Assembly (NCBI GenBank): GCA_036381895.1 | Contig: DASVBY010000045.1 | Location: 4,425-68,424, forward strand | DNA from: JACQFZ01 sp036381895 | Lineage (GTDB): Bacteria > Pseudomonadota > Gammaproteobacteria > Acidiferrobacterales > Sulfurifustaceae | Direction: 5' to 3' | Length of the DNA stretch: 64,000 nucleotides | Part shown: piece after piece, positions 51,643-61,500 of the stretch | How the letters are laid out: each line of letters starts with the position of its first letter | Position numbering within the stretch: the first letter of the stretch is position 1 | Notes under the pieces: generated by a model | The model's database searches: none | Told to the model about the DNA's origin: nothing | What the model saw: the letters and a program-made list of their open reading frames with translations, nothing else | Program-made: the position numbers and the translations under genes

Positions 51643-52356
51643 TTACACTCCGAGATGCTTGTGCAGCACGTCCGGGCGGGCGCGCAGCTCCGCGCTCGTG
51701 CCCTCGAACACGATGCTGCCCTTGACGAGGATTACGTTGCGGTCGGCGATCGCGGTCACGGCGGCGTGGTTCTTGTCGACGATGACCGTGGCGATACCGC
51801 TCGCGCGGATCTCGCGCACGATGCGCCAGATCTCCACGGCGATGAGCGGCGCAAGCCCTTCCGTCGCTTCGTCGAGGATCAGCAGATCGGGATTGGTCAT
51901 GAGGGCGCGCCCGATCGTGAGCATCTGCTGCTCGCCGCCGGAGAGCTGCGCGCCGCCGTGGCGCAGGCGCTCGGCGAGACGCGGGAAGGTCGCGAGCACG
52001 CGTTCGAGCGTCCAGTCGCGCCGGCCGTGCACGCCCGGACGGCTCGCCATCACCAGGTTCTCGCGCACCGTGAGGTTGGGAAAGATGCCGCGGCCCTCGG
52101 GTACGTAGGCGATGCCCTGGCGCGCGATCGCGTGCGGCGGCATGTCGCCCGCCGGGCGGCCGCGCACGCGCAGCTCGCCGTGGCGCGGCGGCGTCAGGCG
52201 CATGAGGCTGCGGATGAGCGTCGTCTTGCCCATGCCGTTGCGTCCCATGAGGCCGATGGTCTCGCCCGCCCGCACGGTGAAGTCGACGCCGCGCAGTACG
52301 TGGCTGGCGCCGTAATAAGTGTGCACGTTGCGTGCTTCGAGCAATATCTCAGACAT
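51643..52356 (-). CDS. livF: ABC transporter ATP-binding protein, LivF family (box regulon)
   Basis: A 237-residue ATPase. Walker A GRNGMGKTT (the GMGKTT variant is common in LivF of this type), signature LSGGEQQMLTIGRAL, Walker B LLILDEATEGLAPL, and VIVDKNH as an unusual switch region in place of LVEQN. Part of the second importer, probably for benzoate or related acids (context). Located 24 bases after livG and 2 bases before the hydrolase gene. Confidence 0.92.
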   Translation of the reverse strand: MSEILLEARNVHTYYGASHVLRGVDFTVRAGETIGLMGRNGMGKTTLIRSLMRLTPPRHGELRVRGRPAGDMPPHAIARQGIAYVPEGRGIFPNLTVRENLVMASRPGVHGRRDWTLERVLATFPRLAERLRHGGAQLSGGEQQMLTIGRALMTNPDLLILDEATEGLAPLIAVEIWRIVREIRASGIATVIVDKNHAAVTAIADRNVILVKGSIVFEGTSAELRARPDVLHKHLGV

Positions 52357-52380
52357 GGCAGCCGATGAACGCTATGGGGC

Positions 52381-53148
52381 TCAGGCGGCGCCGCTCTCGC
52401 CGAGGTACACCTGGCGCACGGCCGCGCTCGCGCGGATCTGCTCCGGCAGACCGTGCTCGAGCACCTGTCCGTTCGCCATTACGGTAATGACGTCTGCGAC
52501 CGCGAACACCGCGTCCATGTCGTGCTCGACCAGCATCACCGCGTGATCGGCTGCCAGGCGGCGCAGCAGCTCGACCATGCGCGCCGATTCCTCCGCCCCC
52601 ATGCCCGCGAGCGGCTCGTCGAGGAGCAGCACCTGCGGCTCGGTTGCGAGCACCATGGCGATCTCCAGCTGGCGCTGCTCGCCGTGGCTGAGCGCGGCGG
52701 CAACGACGCCGGCACGCGCCGCGAGTCCGGCGAGATCGAGCGCGCGCTCCGCGCGCGCCCGCACGCTCGCATAGCTCTCCGCCCGCGAGAAGATCCGTAG
52801 CGCCCGCGGTTCGCGCGATTGCGCCGCGAGCCGGCAGTTCTCGTACGCGGTGAAGCCCGGAAAGATGTTCGTCTTCTGGTAGCTGCGGCCGATGCCGAGA
52901 CGGGCGCGGCGGTCCATCGAAACGTCGGAGACGTCGGTGCCACGGTACACGATGCGTCCGGAGGAGAGCGGGAGGTCCCCCGAGAGCAGATTGATCAGCG
53001 TGGACTTGCCGGCGCCGTTCGGCCCGAGTACGGCGTGCAGCTCCCCCCGACGCAGCTCGAGCGAAACCCGGTCGACGGCGGCGAGCCCGCCGAAGTGGCG
53101 CGTCGCATCGATGGCGGCGAGAAGCGCTTCAGCCACGGCCGGCCTCAT
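52381..53148 (-). CDS. livG: ABC transporter ATP-binding protein, LivG family (box regulon)
   Basis: A 255-residue ATPase. Walker A GPNGAGKST, signature region LSHGEQRQLEIAMVL, Walker B VLLLDEPLAGM and switch His in MLVEHDMDAVF. IGRSYQKTNIFPGFTAYENCRLA is the LivG-type helical segment. The ATG at 53148 overlaps the end of the livM-type gene by 20 bases. A GTG four codons later would leave an 8-base overlap and cannot be excluded. Confidence 0.92.
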   Translation of the reverse strand: MRPAVAEALLAAIDATRHFGGLAAVDRVSLELRRGELHAVLGPNGAGKSTLINLLSGDLPLSSGRIVYRGTDVSDVSMDRRARLGIGRSYQKTNIFPGFTAYENCRLAAQSREPRALRIFSRAESYASVRARAERALDLAGLAARAGVVAAALSHGEQRQLEIAMVLATEPQVLLLDEPLAGMGAEESARMVELLRRLAADHAVMLVEHDMDAVFAVADVITVMANGQVLEHGLPEQIRASAAVRQVYLGESGAA

Positions 53149-54151
53149 CGACTGCGCGCTCGGGAGCGCCGACGGCAGGCGCCGGCGCCGGCGCCGGGCG
53201 GCGCAGCGCCCGCAAGCGCTCGCCGAGGCTCGCGAGCCCGCCCGGGAAGAACAGCACCAGCAGCACGATGACGCCGCCCATGAGCAGCTGCCAGTGCTTG
53301 GTGAAGCCGGCGAAGAGCTCCTGCAGCAGCACGAAGGCGAACGCGCCCGCGATCGGCCCGTAGAGCGTTCCCATGCCGCCGAGGATCACCATCAACAGCA
53401 CGTTGCCCGACTGATGCCAGCTCAGGATCTCCGGATTGACGAAGCCGAACTGCACCGCCGACAGGTACCCGGCGAGGCCGCCGAGGGCACCGGCGATCGT
53501 GAAGCTCGCGAGCTTGTAGCGGAACACCGGGAAACCGAGCGACAGCATGCGGTGCTCGTTCGCCTTGATGCCCATCAGCGCGCGCCCGAGCGGCGAACCC
53601 AGCAGCCGGCGCAGGAACAGATAAACGAGCACGAGCAGCACCAGCACGAAGTAGTAGAACTGCAAGCCGCTCTCGAGATCGAACAGGACGAGTTCGCCGA
53701 GCTTCGCCTCCGGCTTGAAGCTGAGGTAAACCCCGTCGGAGCCGCCGCCGACCTCGGTGTCGTGGAACACGAAATAGACCATCTGCGCGAACGCGAGCGT
53801 CACCATGATGAAGTAGATGCCCCTGGTGCGCAGCACGAAAAAGCCGATCACGAACGCACTCGCGGCGGCGATGAACACGGACGCGGGCAGCGTCAGCCAC
53901 AGGCTCGCCGCCTCGTATTCCGGCGCGAGCAGCACCACCGCGTACGCGGCGATGCCGAAGTAGGCCGCGTGTCCGAAGCTCACCAGGCCGGTGTAACCGA
54001 CCAGCAGGTCGAGGCTCATGGCGAAGATCGCGAGAATCATGATCTTCGCCACCAGCTCGACGTAGAACGGCGGGCCGAACAGCGGAAACAGCGCCAGCGC
54101 CGCGAGCGCGGCGAGCAGGATCCACGGGAGCAGTCGCGACGTGCGCAGCAT
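53129..54151 (-). CDS. livM: ABC transporter permease, LivM family (box regulon)
   Basis: A 340-residue permease. Starts with a hydrophobic helix (RLLPWILLAALAALALFPLF), then the LivM landmark MSLDLLVGYTGLVSFGHAAYFGIAAYAVVLL, and later ALMGIKANEHRMLSLGFPVFRYKL and VILGGMGTLYGPIAGAFAFVLLQELF. It carries a longer, Pro/Ala-rich C-terminal tail than its paa counterpart. One base separates it from livH. Confidence 0.93.
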   Translation of the reverse strand: MLRTSRLLPWILLAALAALALFPLFGPPFYVELVAKIMILAIFAMSLDLLVGYTGLVSFGHAAYFGIAAYAVVLLAPEYEAASLWLTLPASVFIAAASAFVIGFFVLRTRGIYFIMVTLAFAQMVYFVFHDTEVGGGSDGVYLSFKPEAKLGELVLFDLESGLQFYYFVLVLLVLVYLFLRRLLGSPLGRALMGIKANEHRMLSLGFPVFRYKLASFTIAGALGGLAGYLSAVQFGFVNPEILSWHQSGNVLLMVILGGMGTLYGPIAGAFAFVLLQELFAGFTKHWQLLMGGVIVLLVLFFPGGLASLGERLRALRRPAPAPAPAVGAPERAVDEAGRG

Positions 54152-54152
54152 G

Positions 54153-55019
54153 TCAGGCGCGCTTGAACAGGCCCTCCGGCCGCCACAGCAGGATCGCCGC
54201 CATCAGAAGATACACGGCGATGCCGGCGAGCCCGGGGAACAGCACCTTGCCGAAGGTGTCGGCGAAGCCGATCAAGAGCGCCGCCACGAGCGCACCCCAG
54301 ACGGAGCCGATGCCGCCGATCACCACCACCACGAACGAGATGATGAGCACCTGATTTCCCATGCCCGGAAAGACCGAGGATACCGGCGCGGCGAGCATCC
54401 CGGCGAAGGCGGCGAGCGCCACGCCGAGCGCGAACACCAGGCGGTAGATGAGGTCGATATTGATCCCGAGCACCTGGGCCATTTCGCGGTTGGTATTTCC
54501 GGCGCGGATCATCATGCCGACGCGCGTGCGCCGGATCAGTACGTACATGCTGGCGGCGAGCAGCAGGCACACGCCCGACATGAACAGCCGGTAGACCGGA
54601 TAGCTCAACGTCTCGGTGAGCGGGATGGAGAAGTTCAGCAGCGCGGGCACCGGCACGCCGTGGACGTCGTCGCCCACGATGATGCTCCGTATCTCCTCGA
54701 AGATCAGGATCAGGCCGTAGGTGAGCAGTACCTGTTCCAGATGGTCACGCCGGTACAGGCGGCTGAACAGCAGCCACTCCAGCACGATCCCGAGCACCAC
54801 GCTCAGCACGATGCCGATCGCGAGCGCCAGGAACAGGTTGCCGGTGAGACTGGAGAGCGTGAACGCCATGTAGGCGCCGATCATGTAGAAGCTGCCATGG
54901 GCGAGGTTGATGATGCCCATGATGCCGAAGATCAGCGTGAGGCCGCTCGCCACCAGGAACAGCAGCAGGCCGTACTGCACACTGTTCAGTACCTGGATGA
55001 GGAGCGAACCGAGATCCAT
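54153..55019 (-). CDS. livH: ABC transporter permease, LivH family (box regulon)
   Basis: A 288-residue permease. The N-terminal LivH region reads LIQVLNSVQYGLLLFLVASGLTLIFGIMGIINLAHGSFYMIGAYMAF. The loop MIRAGNTNREMAQVLGIN and IGGIGSVWGALVAALLIGFAD are typical. It differs clearly from the paa-operon LivH, so the two transporters are not a recent duplication. A 130-base gap with no obvious structure separates it from the binding-protein gene upstream. Confidence 0.93.
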   Translation of the reverse strand: MDLGSLLIQVLNSVQYGLLLFLVASGLTLIFGIMGIINLAHGSFYMIGAYMAFTLSSLTGNLFLALAIGIVLSVVLGIVLEWLLFSRLYRRDHLEQVLLTYGLILIFEEIRSIIVGDDVHGVPVPALLNFSIPLTETLSYPVYRLFMSGVCLLLAASMYVLIRRTRVGMMIRAGNTNREMAQVLGINIDLIYRLVFALGVALAAFAGMLAAPVSSVFPGMGNQVLIISFVVVVIGGIGSVWGALVAALLIGFADTFGKVLFPGLAGIAVYLLMAAILLWRPEGLFKRA

Positions 55020-55149
55020 GATCGTTCTCTAAAAACATCCCCTGCGCGCCCTTCGCGCGTGAAGAGCGAGCAGGGGACTGCGGATGCTGCTGGTGCCGCC
55101 GACGCTGCGAACGACGGCGCTGAACCTTACCGCCGTTGCCGGCCGCGGT

Positions 55150-56355
55150 CTACAGCTTGCAGCCGCGCGCCGGATCCTCGAGCGCCTTGACGGCGATGCC
55201 GACGACCTTGTTGTCGCCGTTCTCGACGACGCGGGCGTACATGTCCTGGATCGGATTGTGCGCCTTCGACATCCGCCACTGGCCGCGCGGGCTGTCGATG
55301 ACGGCGCCTTTCATCGCCTCGATCATCCCCTTGGTGTTGCGTACGTCGCCGTTGACCGCCTCGAGGCCGATGCGCAGGAGCTGCGCCGCGTCGTAGCCCT
55401 GTACCGCGTAGACGTCGGCCACGGCCCCGTACTTCTTCTGGTAGGCCGCCTGGAATTTCCTGTTGCGCGGCGTGTCGAGGCTCTCCGCATAGTGCAGCGC
55501 GGTGCGCACGCCCTCGGCGGCGGCGCCCTGCGCCTCGAGCGTGCCGTCGGTGAGGAAGCCGGTACCGTAGAGCGGGATCTTGTCCTTGAGGCCCGCTGCG
55601 GCGTAATCCTTGACGAACTTGACCGCACCGCCCCCGGCGAAGAACACGAACACCGCGTCCGGCTTGAGCGCTGCGATCTCCGTCAGGTACGGCTGGAATT
55701 CGACGTTCGGGAACGGCAGCGTCATCTCCTTCAGGATCTTGCCGCCGGCTTCGGTGAATGCCTCCTTGAAGCCGTCCGCCATCTGCTGGCCGGCGGCGTA
55801 CCTCCAGGTGAGCGTTACCGCGGTCTTGTGCTTGTCCGCCGCCATGATCTTTCCGGTGGCGTACCCCGCCTGCCAGTTGCTGAAGGAGGTGCGGAAGATG
55901 TTCGGCGCGCACAGCGGTCCCGTGATCTCGTCCGCGCCCGCATTCGGGTTCAGCATGATCGTCTTCGTGCCGCGCACCACCTTGGCCATGCCGATGGCGA
56001 CGCCCGAATGCACGGTGCCGACGAGCACGTCGACCTGGTCGCGCTTGAGCAGGCGGTTGGCGTTCTCGGGCGCCTTGGCCGGATCGGATTCGTCGTCGAC
56101 TACGGCGTACTCGACCTCGAGCCCCGCGAGCTTGCCGCCCGCCTCCTCGACGGCGAGCTTGAAGCCGTTGGTGATGGCGTTGCCGAGCGCCGCGTAGGTA
56201 CCGGTGTACGGCAGCATCAGCCCGATCTTGATCTTCTTCGGCTGCGCCACCGCGGCCGCGCCCGGCAGCAGCAGGCCGGCGACGGCGATCGCGGCCGCCG
56301 TCGCGGCAGCGCGGCGCACGAACCGGCGCCGGGGGGTTGCGGTCTCGTTGCTCAT
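55150..56355 (-). CDS. ABC transporter periplasmic binding protein of the box regulon (probable Tat substrate)
   Basis: A 401-residue Peripla_BP_6 receptor. The N-terminus (TPRRRFVRRAAATAAAIAVAGLLLPG ending AVAQ-P) carries a twin-arginine-like RRRFV motif before the hydrophobic core, so export by the Tat route is likely. The mature part starts KIKIGLMLPYTGTYAALG. AGGAGGAACG precedes the ATG. It sits between benzoate-CoA ligase and the livHMGF-type genes, so benzoate or a hydroxylated/aminated benzoate is the likely ligand (inference). Confidence 0.92.
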   Translation of the reverse strand: MSNETATPRRRFVRRAAATAAAIAVAGLLLPGAAAVAQPKKIKIGLMLPYTGTYAALGNAITNGFKLAVEEAGGKLAGLEVEYAVVDDESDPAKAPENANRLLKRDQVDVLVGTVHSGVAIGMAKVVRGTKTIMLNPNAGADEITGPLCAPNIFRTSFSNWQAGYATGKIMAADKHKTAVTLTWRYAAGQQMADGFKEAFTEAGGKILKEMTLPFPNVEFQPYLTEIAALKPDAVFVFFAGGGAVKFVKDYAAAGLKDKIPLYGTGFLTDGTLEAQGAAAEGVRTALHYAESLDTPRNRKFQAAYQKKYGAVADVYAVQGYDAAQLLRIGLEAVNGDVRNTKGMIEAMKGAVIDSPRGQWRMSKAHNPIQDMYARVVENGDNKVVGIAVKALEDPARGCKL

Positions 56356-56447
56356 ACCGATCGTTCCTCCTGTTGGTAAGTTGAGGGTACGGCCCGTCGC
56401 GCGCGACCGGCCCGACGGCGCGCTCGCGCGACTTCGTTGTTGTAGTT

Positions 56448-58082
56448 TCAGGACGTCGTCGCCGCTTCGGTAGCCCGGCTCGGCTGCTGCATCGCGCGCA
56501 GCTTGAAGCGCTGGATCTTGCCGGTCGCGGTCTTCGGCAGCTCGTCGATGAACTCGATCCAGCGCGGGTACTTGAAAGGCGCGAGGCGCGACTTCACGTG
56601 CTGCTTGAGCGCCTCGGCGAGCTCGGGGGAGGGGCTGTTCCCGGGCTTGAGCACGACGTAGGCGAGAGGCTTCACCAGGCGCTTCTCGTCTTCCTTGCCG
56701 ATCACCGCCGCCTCGAGTACGGCCTCGTGCGTGATCAGCGCCGACTCCACCTCGACCGGCGATACGTACTGGCCGCTCACCTTGAGCATGTCGTCGCTGC
56801 GCCCGGCGTAGACGTAGTAGCCGTCGGGTGTGAGCGTGTACTTGTCGCCGCTGCGGGTCCACGGCCCCTGGAAGGTGCTGCGCGAGCGTTCGCGATTGTT
56901 CCAGTACATGATCGCGCTCGTCGGTCCCGCGATCTGCAGCTCGCCGGTTTCGCCCGGCGGCAGGGGCCGGCCCTCGTCGTCGACGATGCGCAGCTGATAG
57001 CCCGGCACCGGCTTGCCGGTGGTGCCGTAGCGCACGTCGTCGGGGCGGTTGGAGAGGAAAATGTGCAGCATTTCGGTGGAGCCGATCCCGTCGAGGATAT
57101 CGACGCCGAAGCGCTGCGACCAGCGCTTGCCGATGTCCTCGGGCAGGGCTTCGCCCGCCGAGGTGCAGCGGCGCAGCTTCAGCTCTTCGCGCGTCGGGAG
57201 CTCGGGGCTCGCGAGCAGCGCCGCATAGAGCGTCGGCACGCCGTAGAAGATGGTCGGCCGGTACTTGCGCAGGTACTCGCACACCGACGCCGGGGTCGGA
57301 CGGTCGGGGAGCAGCACCGTGGTCGCCCCGACAGACATCGGGAACGTGAGCGCGTTGCCGAGCCCGTAGGCGAAGAAGAGCTTCGCGGCCGAGAACACGA
57401 CGTCGTCCTCGCGAATGCCGAGGATCGGGCGCGCGTACAGCTCCGCCGTCAGAATGAGGTGCGAGTGCAGGTGCACCGTGCCCTTCGGCGCGCCGGTCGA
57501 GCCCGAAGAATAGAGCCAGAAGCACATGTCGTCGGCGCAGGTCGCCGCCGGATCGAAGTGGGCGTCGGCCTTCGCGAGCAGCTCCGACATGAGCAGGTGC
57601 CCCTGCGCGTCCTTGCCGGAGACGATCACGTGCCGCAGGTGCGGGAGGTTCTTCAGGATCGGGGCGAACGTCGGCAGCAGCGGCTCCGACACCACGAGCG
57701 CCCGCGCGCGGCTGTCCTGCAGCATGTACTCGAAGTCCTTCGCGGTGAGCAGGGTGTTCACCGGCACCGGGACCACGCCCGCCTTGATGGCGCCAAGGAA
57801 GGCCGTGGGGAAATCGATGGTGTCGAGCAGGCAAAGCAGTATGCGCTGCTCCATCTGCACGCCGAGGCCGGTGATGGCATTCGCGAACCGGTTGACGCGC
57901 TCGGCGAGCGCCGCATAGGTATGCGCGCCGTTGACGTCGTGGTAGGCGACTTTGGCGCCGCGGCCGGCGCGCAGGTTGCGTTCGATCAGGTCGTGCGCGG
58001 CGTTGTAGACGCGCGGGATGTCGACAATCGGCGGGCTCGTACCGTGATCGGAGGTGCTGAGGGAGGGCAGGGAAGTGGTCAT
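56448..58082 (-). CDS. bclA: Benzoate-CoA ligase
   Basis: A 544-residue AMP-forming ligase that activates benzoate to benzoyl-CoA. The adenylate motif is LYSSGSTGAPKGTVH. The segments CFWLYSSGSTG, FFAYGLGNALTFPMSVGATTVLL and DGIGSTEMLHIFLSNRPDDVRYG are typical of benzoate-CoA ligases, with the C-terminal GRSDDMLKVSGQYVSPVEVE hinge and the catalytic Lys in PKTATGKIQRFKLR. GGAGG lies immediately against an ATG at 58091 and nine bases before the ATG at 58082, so 58082 is the better start. Followed by the importer genes. Confidence 0.95.
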   Translation of the reverse strand: MTTSLPSLSTSDHGTSPPIVDIPRVYNAAHDLIERNLRAGRGAKVAYHDVNGAHTYAALAERVNRFANAITGLGVQMEQRILLCLLDTIDFPTAFLGAIKAGVVPVPVNTLLTAKDFEYMLQDSRARALVVSEPLLPTFAPILKNLPHLRHVIVSGKDAQGHLLMSELLAKADAHFDPAATCADDMCFWLYSSGSTGAPKGTVHLHSHLILTAELYARPILGIREDDVVFSAAKLFFAYGLGNALTFPMSVGATTVLLPDRPTPASVCEYLRKYRPTIFYGVPTLYAALLASPELPTREELKLRRCTSAGEALPEDIGKRWSQRFGVDILDGIGSTEMLHIFLSNRPDDVRYGTTGKPVPGYQLRIVDDEGRPLPPGETGELQIAGPTSAIMYWNNRERSRSTFQGPWTRSGDKYTLTPDGYYVYAGRSDDMLKVSGQYVSPVEVESALITHEAVLEAAVIGKEDEKRLVKPLAYVVLKPGNSPSPELAEALKQHVKSRLAPFKYPRWIEFIDELPKTATGKIQRFKLRAMQQPSRATEAATTS

Positions 58083-58118
58083 ACGTTTCATCCTCCGTTT
58101 GGTCCTCGCGCTCTGTCG

Positions 58119-58589
58119 TCAGGCGGCGCGAGTAAACTCGATCGCGCCCTGCGGCAGCAGGTAGAGCACGAGCGCTTTCCCGTTGCTCACGGTGGGGTAG
58201 TGGGCGCTGTCCGGACTATAAACCAGCCACCCTGCATCGTGTCCATCGAATTTCGCACCGGGCGTGAGCGGCATGATCATGTCGATCTCGCCGTGCGGGT
58301 GGCGGTGGTGCGGACCCTTGATGTCGTCCATCTCGACGACGTCGACGCTGAATCCGGCGAGTTCCGCGCTCGGCTTGAGCACCCGACCGTAGCGGATGCC
58401 GTCGGCCTCGCGGTTGCACATCCAGCCGGCCGCGATCGCGGCGCGGCAGGCATCGAACACCCGGCGGAAGGTTTCACCGTCGGCCGGAAAGCGGCGGTTG
58501 AGTTCGGCTTCGAGGTTCTTGTCGAGCGGCTTGTCGCGCACCTGCTCGATGATCGGGCTCAGCAGCTGCCGAAATTCTTCGGTCGTCAT
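58119..58589 (-). CDS. DUF4863 family protein, related to 4-hydroxylaminobenzoate lyase (PnbB)
   Basis: A 156-residue cytoplasmic protein beginning MTTEEFRQLLSPIIEQVRD. The core is cupin-like, with a His-rich segment (DIKGPHHRHPHGEIDMIMPL) and YLLPQGAIEFT at the C-terminus. I recognise it as DUF4863, the family that includes PnbB-type 4-hydroxylaminobenzoate lyases and that also occurs inside box clusters without a nitrobenzoate pathway. No nitroreductase gene is present, so its job here is open. First gene of the minus-strand box operon, 36 bases before bclA. Confidence 0.75.
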   Translation of the reverse strand: MTTEEFRQLLSPIIEQVRDKPLDKNLEAELNRRFPADGETFRRVFDACRAAIAAGWMCNREADGIRYGRVLKPSAELAGFSVDVVEMDDIKGPHHRHPHGEIDMIMPLTPGAKFDGHDAGWLVYSPDSAHYPTVSNGKALVLYLLPQGAIEFTRAA

Positions 58590-58651
58590 GGTCGGTCCTC
58601 CTCCGGCGTTCCAGGGGCAAAGAGAACGCCTGCTCCGCCGTGTTCGGGCGG

Positions 58652-58695
58652 CATGCATTATAGTGCTTGCAGTTTATTCGAACATGCATTATCGT
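58652..58695. promoter_or_regulatory. Divergent box promoter region with candidate BoxR sites
   Basis: CATGCATTAT occurs at 58652-58661 and 58683-58692, 31 bases apart (three helical turns). BoxR/BzdR regulators are known to use TGCA-containing repeats; three TGCA elements are present here, with the third at 58668-58671. The plus strand has TTGCAG (58667-58672), 17 bases, TATCGT (58690-58695) before boxR. The minus strand has a perfect TATAAT at 58662-58657, overlapping the first repeat, for the bclA operon. Confidence 0.6.
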
Positions 58696-58790
58696 TCAAT
58701 ATGCTTCCCGTCCCCCCGGACCGGATAGCGGCAACGTGCGACGATACGGAATCTTATAGGGATTTGCTCACGCAGAACATGAAGGAACAG

Positions 58791-59666
58791 ATGGCGTCTG
58801 CCGTATTGGAGTCGGGGCGGGTCCCGAATGACGAGGAGTTTCTGCGGGCGCTCGGGAAGCGGATTCGCGAGATTCGCGAGCAGCGCGGGATGGCGCGCAA
58901 GGTGCTCGCGCGTCAGGCGGACGTGTCGGAGCGGTACCTGGCGCAGCTCGAGGCGGGCGAGGGCAATGTATCGATCGTGCTGCTGCGGCACATCGTGCTC
59001 GCGCTGGGCGTGCCGCTCGCCGAGGTGTTGAACGAGGATCCGCGGTCGACCGAGCACCGGTTGATCCGCCGCTTCCTCGAGCAGCTGCCCGAGCATCAAC
59101 TGGAGGAGACGATTTTCCGGCTGATGCGCGACATGGGTGCGCTCGAAGGGGCGCGCCGGCGGCGGGTGGCGTTGATCGGCCTGCGCGGGGCGGGAAAGTC
59201 GACCCTCGGGCCCATGCTCGCCGCCGATACGGGCGTGGTGTTCATCGAGCTCGACCGCGAGATCGAGCGGGAAGCGGGATTGTCGTTGAGCGAGGTGTTC
59301 ATGCTCTACGGTCAGGCGGGATACCGGCGGCTCGAGCGACGTTGCCTCGAGCGCGTGATCCACGAATACGAACGGGCGGTGATCTCGGTGGGCGGCGGCA
59401 TCGTGTCCGAACCCGATACGTACAACCTGCTGCTCGCGTCCTGCTTCACGGTCTGGCTCAAGGCGCGTCCCGAGGAGCACATGGCGCGCGTGGCGGCGCA
59501 GGGCGACTTCCGGCCGATGCAGGACAACGCCGAGGCGATGGAGGATCTGCGCCGCATCCTGAGAGCGCGCGAGCCGTTGTACGCCAAGGCCGACGTCACC
59601 GTCGACACCTCCGGGACGACGCCGGAGGAGGCTTTTACGAGATTGCGTCAGGCCGTCGCGGCCTGA
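58791..59666 (+). CDS. boxR: BoxR, benzoyl-CoA-responsive repressor
   Basis: A 291-residue fusion of an N-terminal XRE-type helix-turn-helix (LGKRIREIREQRGMARKVLARQADVSERYLAQLEAGEGNVS) and a C-terminal shikimate-kinase-like domain (Walker A GLRGAGKSTLG, LDREIEREAG, SVGGGIVSEP). In Azoarcus BzdR/BoxR the kinase-like domain binds benzoyl-CoA and relieves repression. AAGGA at 58782-58786 favours the ATG at 58791; ATGs at 58779 and 58701 are alternatives. Divergent from the bclA operon and directly upstream of boxC, so it probably controls both. Confidence 0.93.
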   Translation: MASAVLESGRVPNDEEFLRALGKRIREIREQRGMARKVLARQADVSERYLAQLEAGEGNVSIVLLRHIVLALGVPLAEVLNEDPRSTEHRLIRRFLEQLPEHQLEETIFRLMRDMGALEGARRRRVALIGLRGAGKSTLGPMLAADTGVVFIELDREIEREAGLSLSEVFMLYGQAGYRRLERRCLERVIHEYERAVISVGGGIVSEPDTYNLLLASCFTVWLKARPEEHMARVAAQGDFRPMQDNAEAMEDLRRILRAREPLYAKADVTVDTSGTTPEEAFTRLRQAVAA

Positions 59667-59692
59667 GGCGGGAACCATCTAGGAGGACTACC

Positions 59693-61375
<1,683 letters not shown>

Positions 61376-61448
61376 TCGGAGCCGGCAGGGCAGTCTGGAG
61401 CAGCAGCAGCGCACCGGACGCAAAGGGATGGCGGGTTTCGCTTCCCCT

Positions 61449-61475
61449 CGCGTTCCGCGGCGTATGCCCTGCGGG
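61449..61475. repeat. Short intergenic repeat between boxC and boxB
   Basis: CGCGTTCCGCGGCG (61449-61462) matches, with one base deleted, the reverse complement of 62932-62946. CCGCGGCGTATGCCCTGCGG resembles the CCGCGTATCCTCTGCGG unit at 63081-63097. It looks like a decayed copy of the element between boxB and boxA. Confidence 0.4.
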
Positions 61476-61500
61476 GCGAGATGAACCCTAGGAGTCAGCG

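Noticed and set aside
56598..58700. A long plus-strand frame running into boxR, suggesting a giant fusion protein
   Set aside because: The part before about 58701 is antisense to bclA and the DUF4863 gene and has no protein-like features. BoxR itself starts near 58791.
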